A stretch of 42,165 nt of DNA from Lacunisphaera sp. (lineage in GTDB: Bacteria > Verrucomicrobiota > Verrucomicrobiia > Opitutales > Opitutaceae): positions 1 to 42,165 of the forward strand of contig SIBQ01000020.1 in NCBI GenBank assembly GCA_009695095.1, written 5' to 3'. Shown here piece by piece: positions 7,996-17,174 of this stretch. A program made the position numbers and the translations under genes. Position 1 is the first letter of the stretch. Each line of letters starts with the position of its first letter. Under the pieces are notes generated by a model, which worked only from the letters and a program-made list of their open reading frames with translations, was not told where the DNA came from and did not search any database.

Positions 7996-9729
7996 TCAGC
8001 GGCTTAGGTAGTATTTACTCGATTTCACTGCCCTGACCGTCGTCGTCATGGCGGGCACAATGGTGCGGCCGGAATTTGGCGCAAGTAAATACGCCCCGAA
8101 GCTGTCTGGTGCATTGGGCTGGCTGTAGTCGTCCGCTGGCTCTGCCTGTCTTCCAGTTATCGCGAACACCCGTTCGCCTTCAGGGGGGTCGGACTGGCAA
8201 GCGTAGTCAGGGAAGAGCGAGCCTTGGCGCGGATCGGAGGCTGGTTCACGCCAGGGTGGCAACTCAAATCCGGTCTGGTCGAAATCATCTGCTGAATCGG
8301 GCTGCCAACCGTCGTCCTGGGCTTCCGTGGTGCGAGCCAGCATCCACTGGCGGTGATGAAGCGGGTCGGCCTTGATCCGAGGATGAGCCAGACGCTTCGG
8401 CTCGGGCCGTGGCTCTGCTGGATACACATCACCAGTTACTGCTTCGATCAAGTCGGCTCCACCATCACTGCTGCCTTCCGCCGGTGGTGCTTGTGGTGGC
8501 GGGCCGGTGGCTTGTTCATAGAGGCGGAGGGGTTCCAGAAAGGCACGGATGGCCACCGGGGTCTCGATCTACTCGATGGGCCGCAGAAATCCCGGGCACA
8601 GCGGGCAGCGCACGGGATCCGCGCCCCGCACACGCAAGATCAGCTCTCGCCAGCGTGTCCGGCGGCGACGACGGCACGGTGGGGCCGCAGTCTGCACCAC
8701 CGCTGCGGCAGGCCCAGCCTGGCGCTGAGGGAGACCGCGGCTTTTGTTGCTATACCACCCGTAGTAACGAACGGAGGGGACGCCTTTGGCGGGAATCTGG
8801 GCCACGAACGCATCGATAAAGTCGTGGGCGCGGAAGACCTCGAAGTTGCGTTTGGTGCGCCAGTGCCGCTCCAAGCGGTAGAGCACATGGCCGGAAGTGG
8901 AGTTGTAGGTGATTTTTTCCAGGGAGAACGGGGCGCGGAGAAGGTATTCGGCCAGACGGCGGCGGCCGGCGTAGTCGTGGGCGGCCAGCGGGGCCGCACC
9001 CGCGTCAAGGGCGAATCCGCCGTGGCGCTAGGAGTGCAGGTGCTCGGTCTGCCAGGCGGCGAGAGCTCCAGCCCGATGCAAGCGGCGCAGCACCGCATGG
9101 CGCCAAAGTTCCCTCAACTCGGTCCAGCCGCCGGCCGGGGCGAGGTGGAAGGCTCCATCCCCGGCAAACACACCGGCGGTCGCCAGCACATGCACATGGA
9201 GATGCCAGAGCAGGAAGTCACCGAAGGTCTGGACCGCCACGACCAGGCCCGGTTGTCCGGCCGGACTACCGGTGCAGTCGCGGAGCCACGCGGTGATGGC
9301 ATCGCGGGCGGCGAGTGCCAGTTCACCCGGCAAGGAGGGCTGGCCCCGGAAGATTCCCCGGAGCAACCGGGGCACGGTCAGCACGAGATGACGGTGGGGC
9401 ACATCGGCGCAGACTTCATCGGCGATGAAGGGAGCTTCGGTGAGCACGCGCCGCTGGTGGCATGCCGCGCACAGCCCGCACTGCTTGCAGGTGAAGGCGA
9501 GCAGGTATTCGTGATGACAATCGGGACACCTCAGCCGGGTGAAGCCTGCATGCAGGTCGCCACAGTGCAGGAATGCGGCCACGGCGGTCGTGACGTGGGT
9601 GGTCATCCGTCCGTCACCGGTTGCCACCTTCGCTTCCTGACTTTGCAGAAATGCGGACCAGAGGTGCTTGAGCACCCGCCAGACGGGCGTGACGCGCGGC
9701 TGGCGTGGACGGTAACGACAGCAGACCAT
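7996..9729 (-). pseudogene. IS91-family transposase interrupted by two in-frame TAG codons
   Basis: A single frame from ATG 9729 to 7996 (578 codons) carries the IS91 zinc-binding domain (FLHCGDLHAGFTRLRCPDC, then CKQCGLCAACHQRR). It also has the HUH nuclease motif LLWHLHVHVL and the C-terminal conserved blocks GRRRLAEYLLRAPFSLEK, VRYYGWYSNKSRGL and DPVRCPLC. TAG stops fall at 9028-9030, where relatives have Trp in a SWRHxGF motif, and at 8569-8571, between RPIE and IETPVAIRAFL. Everything else stays in frame. The protein would act as a Y2-type rolling-circle replicase. As it stands it should yield only a 233-residue N-terminal product, so the element is probably dead unless the stops are suppressed. 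Confidence 0.8.
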
Positions 9730-9937
9730 GGGCGACGGAGTAGCACAGGACGGCCCGGATCTGTGGAAACGGCGTCAGATTGGGGTGGTGCGAGGGCGAG
9801 GCTACAGCCCGCGGGCTTTCCGCTTTGGCGTCGTGCTATAGGGCGAGGATGGGGGGCTGGCATCCAATCAAATTGACCCTTGACGCACCCCCCCGCCGCC
9901 GTAGGTCTATCCGTTCACCCACTTACCGCCCGCCACC

Positions 9938-10138
9938 ATGAGAGACGAATACATCCGCGAAGCCCAAAAGGTCATTTCTGATCCGAATATCCTGATCAAT
10001 GTGATCTCCCGTCGCGTAAAGCAGCTCCGCCGGGGCAGCCGTCCGCTCGTGGAGTCGCTTGAGAAACTGAGCCCCGAGGACGTCGCCCTGCGCGAGGTCA
10101 TCGAGGGCAAGATCAGCTACGAGCTGCACACGGCCTGA
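9938..10138 (+). CDS. rpoZ: RNA polymerase omega subunit
   Basis: This 66-residue protein has the conserved helix NVISRRVKQLRRGSRPLVE and the downstream ALREVIEGKISYEL block of bacterial omega subunits. Omega binds the beta-prime subunit and assists RNA polymerase assembly. It is the first gene of a rpoZ-smpB-thrB run. The upstream 75 bp holds TTGACG at 9880-9885 with a poor TAGGTCTAT at 9902-9910 at roughly promoter spacing, which is only suggestive. No Shine-Dalgarno is visible. This gene marks the return from the fragment island to core genome. Confidence 0.9.
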   Translation: MRDEYIREAQKVISDPNILINVISRRVKQLRRGSRPLVESLEKLSPEDVALREVIEGKISYELHTA

Positions 10139-10247
10139 ACCGGCCGCGCCGGGAGCCATTCCCGATTCACCGCTAAGCGAGGCCTTCCAGCCCCGCTTCT
10201 TTTGTTTGCCGCCCCGCGCTTCCCGCCGCATCACTGCTTCCTCCACC

Positions 10248-10721
10248 ATGGCCGCCAAGCCGCCCGACTCCGCCCGCTACACCGAGCTTCGCAATCCGAA
10301 GGCTCTGCGGGACTATTTTATCCACGACAGGTTTGAGGCGGGCATCAAGCTGGTTGGCACTGAGGTGAAGTCCATTCGCGCTGGCAAGGCGCAGATCACC
10401 GACGCCTTCGCCCGCGTGGAGAAGGGCGGCGTGTGGCTCTACGGCGCCTACATTCAGGAATACTCGCATGGCGGCCCATCGCAGCACGCGCCGCGCCGGG
10501 TGCGTCTGCTGCTGCTGCACGACACCGAGATCCGCAAGCTGCAGGTGGCCGTCGAGACCGGCGGCAAGACCATCGTCGCCCTCCGCCTGTATTTCAAGCA
10601 GGCGCTGGTAAAGGTCGAGATTGCCACTGCTTCCGGCAAAAAGCAGTTCGACAAGCGGGCCGACGTCAAAAAGCGTGAGCAGCAGCTGGAGGCCCGCCGG
10701 GCGCTCAAGCACCACCGATGA
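10248..10721 (+). CDS. smpB: SsrA-binding protein
   Basis: This 157-residue protein matches SmpB: early block IHDRFEAGIKLVGTEVKSIR, GAYIQEYSHGG in the middle of the beta-barrel, and a basic C-terminal tail (KKREQQLEARRALKHHR) that enters the ribosomal A site. It binds tmRNA and rescues stalled ribosomes. I chose ATG 10248 because it gives the standard N-terminus (MAAKPPDSARYTELRNPKAL); the frame opens upstream to 10206. The stop overlaps the thrB start as ATGA. Confidence 0.95.
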   Translation: MAAKPPDSARYTELRNPKALRDYFIHDRFEAGIKLVGTEVKSIRAGKAQITDAFARVEKGGVWLYGAYIQEYSHGGPSQHAPRRVRLLLLHDTEIRKLQVAVETGGKTIVALRLYFKQALVKVEIATASGKKQFDKRADVKKREQQLEARRALKHHR

Positions 10722-11641
10722 AAAGAAAACCTCCGCACCGCGTCACCGTCCGCGTGCCGGGCAGCACCTCGAATTGCGGGGCGGGCTTTGACACCCTCGG
10801 GCTCGCCCTGACCATCTACAACGACATCACGCTGACCCGCGGCGACTGGCGCGGCGCGCAGGCGGCGACCCAGGGCGAAGCCGCCGGTCTCGACATGGCG
10901 GACGAGGCGTCACGGCTGTTTTTTGTGCGCGCCGGGGTGGAGGAGTTCGGCTTTGAACTGAGCATCACCGGCAACGTGCCGGTCTCGCGCGGCCTCGGCT
11001 CCAGCGTCACGCTGCGGGCCGGCGTGGTGGCGGCGCTCAACGAGCTGGCCGGCGCCCGCCTGACCAAGGACGACCTGTGCAAACTCGTGACGCAGCTCGA
11101 GGGTCACCCGGACAATGCGACGCCGGCCGTCATCGGCGGTTTCTGCGTGGCGCGCTGCGACCCGCATACCGGCGAATTGCTTGGCGTGCTGCGCCAGCCC
11201 ATCGGCCGCGACCTGTGCTTTGTCGTCGTGGCGCCCAATCAGGAACTGGAGACCAAGAAAGCCCGCGGCATCCTGCCGAAGGAAATTCCATATTTTGATG
11301 CGATCAAGAGCGTGAACAGCGCCGCCTATGTGGTGGCGGCCATCGTCTCCGGTGAGTACGATCGGCTGCGCGACGCGGTGTGCGATTATCTGCATGAGCC
11401 CTATCGGCTCCCGCTTATCCCCGGGGCAAAGTCAGCCATCGAGGCCGGCGTGAAGGCGGGCGCGCTGACCGGCTGGCTAAGTGGCAGCGGCTCGAGCGTG
11501 CTCTGTGTGGCCCGGCCGTGGGTGGCGGCCAGGGTGGGGCGCGCCATGGCGGGGGCGTTCACCGCCCACCGGCTGCCCGCCACTGTCCACCTGCTGCGGG
11601 CCGACAACTCAGGTCTTCGGGTTGTTAAACGGGTTTTTTAA
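10718..11641 (+). CDS. thrB: Homoserine kinase (GHMP family)
   Basis: This 307-residue protein is a GHMP-family small-molecule kinase. It opens with the substrate strand VRVPGSTSNCGAGFDTLG and carries the phosphate-binding loop PVSRGLGSSVTL at residues 88-99. EGHPDNATPAVIGGF and the C-terminal GWLSGSGSSVLC match homoserine kinases best. It phosphorylates homoserine before threonine synthase acts. The start overlaps smpB by four bases, so translation is likely coupled. The last 33 bases overlap the 3' end of the receiver gene on the other strand. The overlap contains GTTAAA...TTTAAC (11624-11642), which could form a weak stem. Confidence 0.9.
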   Translation: MKRKPPHRVTVRVPGSTSNCGAGFDTLGLALTIYNDITLTRGDWRGAQAATQGEAAGLDMADEASRLFFVRAGVEEFGFELSITGNVPVSRGLGSSVTLRAGVVAALNELAGARLTKDDLCKLVTQLEGHPDNATPAVIGGFCVARCDPHTGELLGVLRQPIGRDLCFVVVAPNQELETKKARGILPKEIPYFDAIKSVNSAAYVVAAIVSGEYDRLRDAVCDYLHEPYRLPLIPGAKSAIEAGVKAGALTGWLSGSGSSVLCVARPWVAARVGRAMAGAFTAHRLPATVHLLRADNSGLRVVKRVF

Positions 11642-12055
11642 CGAGATGACCTTGGGCGGATTGGAGTCGGGCCAGTATTTCACGATTTCATCGGCCAGCA
11701 CCGACCACTTGAAAGGTTTCCGCACGATGACCTTCAAGGCCGGCACCGCCGCCAGCTCGCGGTCGGTGAAGGTCATGTTGTAGGCTGTGATCATCACCAC
11801 CGGAACGGCCGGGTTGATTTTCTGCACGGCGGTGATGAACTGCAGGCCGTTCATGTCCGGCATCTGGAAATCAGTGATGATGATGCCGACATTCAATCCG
11901 GGCAGGGCGCGCAACGCGTCGGCCGGCTTGGTGTAGCCGTGCACGGGGCACATGAGGTGGTCGCCGAGCAACTGCTGCAGCAGGTCGATGTAGGAAAACT
12001 CATCGTCCACCAGAACGACGATTTTGCCTCCTGTTTGGGGCGGAGATTTTGACAT
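11609..12055 (-). CDS. Stand-alone response-regulator receiver protein
   Basis: This 148-residue protein consists of one CheY-like receiver domain. Acidic residues Asp17/Asp18 (VDDE), phosphoacceptor Asp62 (ITDFQMPDMNG), the conserved Thr89 (MITAY) and Lys112 (VRKPF) are all present. No DNA-binding or enzymatic output domain follows, so it presumably passes phosphate on or binds a partner. No histidine kinase is in the window. It is divergent from trmL with an 88-bp gap and converges on thrB with a 33-bp overlap. Confidence 0.9.
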   Translation of the reverse strand: MSKSPPQTGGKIVVLVDDEFSYIDLLQQLLGDHLMCPVHGYTKPADALRALPGLNVGIIITDFQMPDMNGLQFITAVQKINPAVPVVMITAYNMTFTDRELAAVPALKVIVRKPFKWSVLADEIVKYWPDSNPPKVISLKNPFNNPKT

Positions 12056-12143
12056 GATTTAGGCTTTGCTGCGGTCCGACTAGCAATTGCCTTTCTAGAG
12101 GGAAACGGCTTGCCGTAAAGCCGATTAAGTCTTCCAACCCGGC

Positions 12144-12611
12144 ATGCTGCACGTCGTGCTCTTCCAGCCGCAAATCCCGCAAAATACCGGCAATATCGGC
12201 CGGATGTGCGCCGTCACGCGTACACGGCTGCACCTGGTCCACCCGCTGGGTTTCGCGGTGACCGACCGAAATCTCAAGCGCGCGGGGATGGACTACTGGC
12301 ACTCGCTGGATGTGCATCACCATGCTGACTGGCCGGCGTTCACGGCCAGCCCGGTCGCCCCGCGCCGGCTATGGCTGTTCACGACGCACGCCACGCGGAC
12401 TTTCTGGGACGTGCGCTATGCCGACGGCGACGGGCTCGCGTTCGGCAACGAGGAAACCGGTGCCCCCGACTGGCTCCACGCCGAAATGACGGAAGCCCAG
12501 CGCGTGAAAATCCCGCACGCCAACGGCGAGTTGCGCTCGCTCAATCTCTCCACCGCCGCCGGCATCGCCACCTACGAGGCCCTCCGCCAGGTGGGATTGC
12601 CGCCCGCCTGA
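12144..12611 (+). CDS. trmL: tRNA (cytidine/uridine-34-2'-O)-methyltransferase
   Basis: This 155-residue SPOUT-fold methyltransferase has the full TrmL pattern: N-terminal LHVVLFQPQIPQNTGNIGRM, central LAFGNEETGAPDW, and the knot region IPHANGELRSLNLSTAAGIA. It methylates the wobble ribose of tRNA-Leu isoacceptors using S-adenosylmethionine. Length and start match the family. It is a single gene, followed by a decayed gene on the same strand. Confidence 0.93.
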   Translation: MLHVVLFQPQIPQNTGNIGRMCAVTRTRLHLVHPLGFAVTDRNLKRAGMDYWHSLDVHHHADWPAFTASPVAPRRLWLFTTHATRTFWDVRYADGDGLAFGNEETGAPDWLHAEMTEAQRVKIPHANGELRSLNLSTAAGIATYEALRQVGLPPA

Positions 12612-12681
12612 GTGCCCGCCGGGAAGCTCCGTCAAGTGGGTTGCGAATGGAGGTCCTGCTACTACGAAAACGCCAGCAGCC

Positions 12682-13220
12682 ATGGCCATGATCCGCCTCC
12701 TTTTCATTTCCGGGCTAGGCCGCCCCGGCCGGCCCGCTCCAGGCCGTGCTGGCTGAATCCATTGCCGTAAGCTCCACGGCGGCGCCGGACTACATCCGCA
12801 CAAAAATGCCGGCCGGCAAGCTGCAGCCGGAGACTTACCCTTTTACCCCGGGACATTTATTCGGCGGTGGCACCAAGGACCACGGACTCGGCAAAGCCCC
12901 GAGGGCGCCAGCGCCCGCAATGCCTCGCTGCTCGGCGAGGCGCGCTTTCTGGACAAGGAACGGCGCAAGCTCATGCCCGGCACGGAAGAACAAACGAGGA
13001 GCACTATGGCATCATCCTCCTGGCCCACGACAACCCGGCGCTGAAAAAGGAGCACAAGTCGCGGTTGCTCCGGGTCACGAGCCTCGACGTGCTTTCACTA
13101 GGCAAAGATTTCACCGAGACTCTGCCGACCCTCGCGCGGGTCGGCCCCGGCGTTTTTGGCCGCCAGCTGGGCAAACTGGAAATCTTGGACCCCGTTCAGA
13201 ACCCACGCCAGACAAGCGGG
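12682..13220 (+). pseudogene. Decayed gene for a secreted hypothetical protein
   Basis: Starting at ATG 12682, a signal-peptide-like MAMIRLLFISGL is followed in shifted frames by DYIRTKMPAGKLQPETYPFT, then ASARNASLLGEARFLDKERR, then GIILLAHDNPALKKEHKSRL and LSLGKDFTETLPTLARVGPG. These pieces lie in different frames in the correct order. At least two frameshifts and probably a deletion near 12900 are needed to join them. The pieces recall a verrucomicrobial hypothetical family whose members end with a membrane-associated YxVVLMAYD-like segment. I cannot name a function. Its end is approximate. Confidence 0.5.
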
Positions 13221-13257
13221 CCAATCAGCCAAGCCGGACAAGTGAGGTTTGGCGTCC

Positions 13258-13875
13258 TTATTTCGCCGGCAGAGATAATTTCTTATTCAGCCACTTTTTC
13301 GGCAGGTCTACATTGAAGTAGAGGACCCCCTCCGCGCCTGACTCGGTATCCTTGACCTTCATGACATCGAATTCACTGCCGTTATGCTCGACGAGCGACT
13401 GGTTGGTCACCTCAAGCTGCAGGACCCGCAGCACACTATACTCCTCATCCACGTTGATGACCAGGAAGGCTGACGCATAATCGCGCCCATTACCACTGTG
13501 CAGGATCGAATCCACCAAGCCCATCCATTGCTGCCGGACTTTGTCGGCATTGGCGAGGTCGCCCGATGCCCGGTAGGCGGTGGCGAGGAAGATCAGCAGG
13601 TCGATATTGTATTTGGACAGGGCTAGCCCCTGTTGGGCTTCGGCGATGGCCTCGGGGGATTGGCCCTTTTCCAGAAAATCGAAGGCCGCTTTTCTGATGT
13701 CCCTGATTTTGGTGTGATATGGATTATACTCCGCCGTGGCGGCGTAGGCCAAGCGCTGCTCCGTCGCCATATTGGCCCGCGCTTCACGCTCTGCCGGCCA
13801 CGGGCTGTTCTGGGCCAGCAATGGACCCGCCAAGAGCATGGATATCAGGAGAAGCAAACGGAGGCGTGTTTTCAT
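13258..13875 (-). CDS. Secreted DUF4919-like protein
   Basis: This 205-residue protein has a signal peptide (MKTRLRLLLLISMLLAGPLL AQ). It is followed by a helical, TPR-like region containing YNPYHTKIRDIRKAAFDFLE and a C-terminal beta region ending FNVDLPKKWLNKKL. The pattern resembles DUF4919. The function is unknown and the protein is likely periplasmic or outer-membrane associated. It lies on the opposite strand to the decayed gene just downstream and in the same direction as oppF. Confidence 0.7.
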   Translation of the reverse strand: MKTRLRLLLLISMLLAGPLLAQNSPWPAEREARANMATEQRLAYAATAEYNPYHTKIRDIRKAAFDFLEKGQSPEAIAEAQQGLALSKYNIDLLIFLATAYRASGDLANADKVRQQWMGLVDSILHSGNGRDYASAFLVINVDEEYSVLRVLQLEVTNQSLVEHNGSEFDVMKVKDTESGAEGVLYFNVDLPKKWLNKKLSLPAK

Positions 13876-13939
13876 GTTCGTGGTTCTGCCGGCCGCTTAG
13901 GTTGTTACTTCAATAGCAGCCGGGGTAGTTGACGTCAGC

Positions 13940-14923
13940 TTAAATTTCATCGAGCCGCACGCAGGCGGCCTCGTGGTTTGGGCCGGCGGGAATGAGCGGG
14001 GGCACAATGGCTTTGCACTTCTCCTGCACGTAAGGGCAGCGGGGATGAAAGGCGCAGCCGGCGGGTGGATTGAGTGGCGAGGGCGGATCGCCGGGCAGCA
14101 CGAGGCGCTTCTTCGCGCGCTCAACATCCGGATCGGGCGTGGGAATGGCGCTGATGAGCGCGCGGGTGTAGGGATGACGCGGTCGCTCGATCACCTCAGC
14201 CGCTGGCCCGAGCTCGACGATTTTTCCGAGATACATCACGGCCACCCGGTCGGAGATGTGCTTCACCACCGAGAGGTCGTGCGCGATGAAGATGAGCGTG
14301 AGATTCATCTCCCGGCAGAGCGCGGCGAGCAGATTGAGAATCTGTGCCTGGATAGAGACGTCGAGCGCCGAAACCGGCTCGTCGGCGATGATGACCTTCG
14401 GCTCCAGTGCCAGTGCGCGGGCGATGGCGATGCGCTGCCGCTGTCCGCCGGAAAATTCATGCGGGTATTTTTGCAGGAAGCGCGGCGAGAGACCGACTTT
14501 CTCCATCAACTCCGCGACCCGCCCGGCGACTTTGCCCGCCGGCACGGTTTGATGGACGATCAACGGTTCGGCCAGCGTGGCGAAGACGGTCATCCGCGGG
14601 TTGAGCGAGGCGAAAGGATCCTGAAAAACCATCTGCAGATCGCGGCGGGCGGCCAGCATCCCGGCGGCCGAGGCGGACGTGAGATTTTTGCCTTCGAGAA
14701 TCACGGTGCCGGCGGTCGTGGGCACAAGCTGTAAAATTGTGCGGGCAAGCGTGGACTTGCCGCAGCCGGACTCGCCGACCAGCCCGAGCACCTCGCCGCG
14801 TTGCACGCTGAGCGATACGCCGTCCACGGCCTTCACGGTGCCGGTCTGCCTCTTGATCAAAAAGCCCGACTCGACGGGGAAGTGCGTCTTGACGTCGTGG
14901 AGCTGGAGAATCGGCGAAGGCAT
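13940..14923 (-). CDS. oppF: Oligopeptide/dipeptide ABC transporter ATP-binding protein, second ATPase
   Basis: This 327-residue ABC ATPase has Walker [14 protein letters not shown], signature [15 protein letters not shown] and Walker [14 protein letters not shown]. The C-terminal oligopeptide-transporter extension includes [14 protein letters not shown]. It would power peptide uptake together with OppD. It follows oppD by 25 bases in the same direction. The permeases and binding protein are not in the window, so the subsystem is either split or encoded elsewhere. The opp/dpp distinction cannot be made from the ATPases. Confidence 0.9.
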   Translation of the reverse strand: MPSPILQLHDVKTHFPVESGFLIKRQTGTVKAVDGVSLSVQRGEVLGLVGESGCGKSTLARTILQLVPTTAGTVILEGKNLTSASAAGMLAARRDLQMVFQDPFASLNPRMTVFATLAEPLIVHQTVPAGKVAGRVAELMEKVGLSPRFLQKYPHEFSGGQRQRIAIARALALEPKVIIADEPVSALDVSIQAQILNLLAALCREMNLTLIFIAHDLSVVKHISDRVAVMYLGKIVELGPAAEVIERPRHPYTRALISAIPTPDPDVERAKKRLVLPGDPPSPLNPPAGCAFHPRCPYVQEKCKAIVPPLIPAGPNHEAACVRLDEI

Positions 14924-14950
14924 TTTCTTTTAACAACAGCTAATCCGTGG

Positions 14951-15925
14951 TCAAATTTCTCCGGCTTGCACGCGCAGGCAAGCGGTGGCTTGGGTGGCGG
15001 TGACAGCGGCGAGGAACGGGTCGGTGGCACGGCAGTGGTCGGAGGCGTGCTCGCAGCGTGGCGCGAAGGCGCAGCCGGCAATCGATCTCGACAGGTCGGG
15101 CGGCATGCCAGGGATGGTGTAGAGTTCGCGGCCCTTGGGCTGCAACGAGGGGATGGAGCGTTGCAACGCCTTGGTATAAGGATGGCGCGGTGCCTTGAAC
15201 AGCGTGCGGGTATCGGCAGTCTCGACGATGCGACCGGCGTACATCACCTGCACCCGGTCGCACAGGCCGGACACGACACCGAGGTCATGCGTGACAAAGA
15301 TGACCGCCATGTGGAATTCCAGCTGCAGCTTCTTGATGAGTTCGAGGATTTGCGCCTGCACGGTGACGTCCAGCGCGGTGGTCGGCTCGTCAGCGATGAG
15401 GATTTCGGGCCGGGTGATGAGCGCCATGGCGATCATGACGCGCTGGCGCATGCCGCCGGAGAATTCGTGCGGGTAACTTTGGAGCCACCGGGCCGCATCA
15501 GGGATGCCGACCTCCTCGAGCATGGCGAGGCCGCGCGCGTGGGCGTCGGCCCGGGAAATCTTTTCGTGGATGAGCAAGGGTTCGATAAGTTGTTCCGAGA
15601 TGCGCAGGTAGGGATTGAGCGACGTCATCGGATCCTGAAAGATCATCGCGATGCGCTTGCCCCGGATGCCGCGGGCCAGAGCGGGCGGGCAATGCAGGAG
15701 ATCGGTGCCGTCGAACATGGCCGTGCCGCTCTCAATCCGGCCGGGTGGCTGGGGCACCAGGCCCATCAGCGAGTAGCAGGTGACGGACTTGCCCGAGCCG
15801 GACTCGCCAACGAGGCCGAGCGTTTCGCCTTTCTGCAGGGAGAAGCTGACGCCGTCCACCGCGCGGTGAATCCCGCTGCGGGAGTGAAAGTAAGTGCGAA
15901 GGTCTGTGACTTCGAGCAGGGGCAC
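14951..15925 (-). CDS. oppD: Oligopeptide/dipeptide ABC transporter ATP-binding protein, first ATPase
   Basis: This ABC ATPase is 324 residues from the chosen GTG at 15925. It has Walker [14 protein letters not shown], signature [15 protein letters not shown], Walker [14 protein letters not shown], and the C-terminal extension [14 protein letters not shown]. The frame extends upstream to an ATG at 15991, but those 22 residues (MSLRQFRGRLTFTSTLTFL) are unlike the family. The GTG gives the standard opening [12 protein letters not shown] and the usual length. It forms a pair with oppF. Confidence 0.88.
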   Translation of the reverse strand: MPLLEVTDLRTYFHSRSGIHRAVDGVSFSLQKGETLGLVGESGSGKSVTCYSLMGLVPQPPGRIESGTAMFDGTDLLHCPPALARGIRGKRIAMIFQDPMTSLNPYLRISEQLIEPLLIHEKISRADAHARGLAMLEEVGIPDAARWLQSYPHEFSGGMRQRVMIAMALITRPEILIADEPTTALDVTVQAQILELIKKLQLEFHMAVIFVTHDLGVVSGLCDRVQVMYAGRIVETADTRTLFKAPRHPYTKALQRSIPSLQPKGRELYTIPGMPPDLSRSIAGCAFAPRCEHASDHCRATDPFLAAVTATQATACLRVQAGEI

Positions 15926-16012
15926 AGGGTGTGAGAGAAAAGTGAGAGTGCTGGTGAAAGTGAGTCGGCCACGAAATTGCCGCAACGACAAATTGGGAGA
16001 CTCCGGGGGCGG

Positions 16013-16033
16013 GGACGGACCGCAGGACCGTCC
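16013..16033. repeat. Small inverted repeat, GGACGG/CCGTCC
   Basis: Perfect 6-bp arms (16013-16018 and 16028-16033) flank a short spacer between the GT4 gene and oppD. The arms and sense resemble the GGACGGTCTCCCGACCGTCC core of the intergenic element at 36431, so this may be a worn relative. Confidence 0.4.
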
Positions 16034-16079
16034 GGGAAACTCGGCACGCCCTACCTCAAATCAATGATGCCAGCTAAAC

Positions 16080-17174
16080 TCAATGCAGCAGCTCGCCGAA
16101 CAGCTCCTCGTAACGGCGGAGCATTTTGCCAAGGGAGAAACGGGCCGGGGCATCGGCGTGGCCGCAGGCCACCCCGGCCTCGATAGCCGGGCCGCCGGCG
16201 AGCACCTGCGTCAGTGTCTGCGCCAGCGCCGCGTCGTCGCCAACCGGGAACAGCCAGCCGTTGACGCCCGGTTCGATGATATCGGTCACGCCGACCGTCG
16301 CGCTGCCAATGGCGGCACAACCCGCCGCCATGTAATCAATGAGGACGAGCGGCAGGCCCTCGTAATGGGTGGAAAGCACGGCGGCGCGGCAGCGGTGGTA
16401 GAGCCGCGCGGCGTCGTTGACCTGGCCAAGGAATTCGACGCGTCCGCCGAGATGGAGCTGACGGACGAGTTTTTCGCAGCTGCGACGGTGCGAGGCCTTG
16501 CCCCCGCCGCCGAGCAGGAGTGAGCCGGTCCAACCCTGGTTGGCGAGCCGCCGCACGGCGCGAATGAGAGTCGGCTGGTCCTTCTGCCGGGCAAAGCGCG
16601 CCACCATGACAATGTCCTGGCTGCGCGAGGCAAAGGGCGGGGCGCCGACAGAATAGCGCGCGGCCTCGACGCCATTGTGGATGATTTCCACCCGCGGACC
16701 GGCGAGGCCGAGCTTTTGCACGTGGTCGGCGACGCCCCGCGAGACGCAGATGGTGGCAGTAGTCCGGGCGTTCAATCTTAACGCGGCCCAGCGCCGCCAG
16801 AAGGGGTAGCGCTCACAATTCATTTCCACGTGCAACACAACGGGTATGCCGGCGGCAAAGGCGGCCTGCCGGCCCCAGATATGCTCGCTGTTGCCGTGCG
16901 CGACGAAGACTTGCGGCATGAATTCGGCGATGAGCGCGGCGAGCTGGCAAAGGGTCGTCCACTTGGGCCAGCGGTCCACCCACGCGGTCCGCAGGCCCGT
17001 GGCGGTGATTTGCGCCTGCATCGGCGCCGGGAGCGGCACGCGCTTGCGGCGCAGCACGAGCAGCGGATCGTAATTGCCGGTGCGCAGGTGACCGCAGGCT
17101 AGTTCGAGCGCGACCTTGGTGGCGCCGGAGCCGCCGCCGGTCACGAAGTGAATCACGCGGGGTTGGGCGCTCAT
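16080..17174 (-). CDS. Glycosyltransferase family 4 protein
   Basis: This 364-residue GT-B enzyme has an N-terminal acceptor domain with GGGSGATKVALELA and a GT4 donor domain. The donor domain contains VEIIHNGVEAARY, a VMVARFARQKDQPTLIRAV block and the late STHYEGLPLVLIDYMAAGCA motif, whose Glu contacts the sugar nucleotide. It probably adds a sugar to a surface glycolipid or polysaccharide. It is the last gene of the minus-strand run DUF4254-lpxL-GT9-GT4, overlapping the upstream GT9 by four bases. Confidence 0.9.
   Translation of the reverse strand: MSAQPRVIHFVTGGGSGATKVALELACGHLRTGNYDPLLVLRRKRVPLPAPMQAQITATGLRTAWVDRWPKWTTLCQLAALIAEFMPQVFVAHGNSEHIWGRQAAFAAGIPVVLHVEMNCERYPFWRRWAALRLNARTTATICVSRGVADHVQKLGLAGPRVEIIHNGVEAARYSVGAPPFASRSQDIVMVARFARQKDQPTLIRAVRRLANQGWTGSLLLGGGGKASHRRSCEKLVRQLHLGGRVEFLGQVNDAARLYHRCRAAVLSTHYEGLPLVLIDYMAAGCAAIGSATVGVTDIIEPGVNGWLFPVGDDAALAQTLTQVLAGGPAIEAGVACGHADAPARFSLGKMLRRYEELFGELLH

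Larger units (their letters stand above)
7884..9863 (-). mobile_element. Decayed IS91-type rolling-circle insertion sequence (limits uncertain)
   Basis: The element is defined by an IS91-like transposase reading frame on the minus strand. The proposed right limit is repeat copy C (7884-7934). The left limit is unknown, but a 12-bp perfect palindrome AGCCCGCGGGCT at 9806-9817 and the start of the rpoZ upstream region at about 9865 bound it. Small hairpin-capable sequences (GGCTGAAAAGCC at about 7947 and AGCC/GGCT at about 7985) lie between the transposase stop and copy C. IS91 elements lack terminal inverted repeats, so the ends cannot be fixed by inspection. Confidence 0.5.

Noticed and set aside
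8353..9876. A 507-codon plus-strand frame across the transposase
   Set aside because: It is antisense to a frame with clear IS91 zinc-binding and HUH motifs, and its own translation is Gly/Arg-rich with no recognisable domain.
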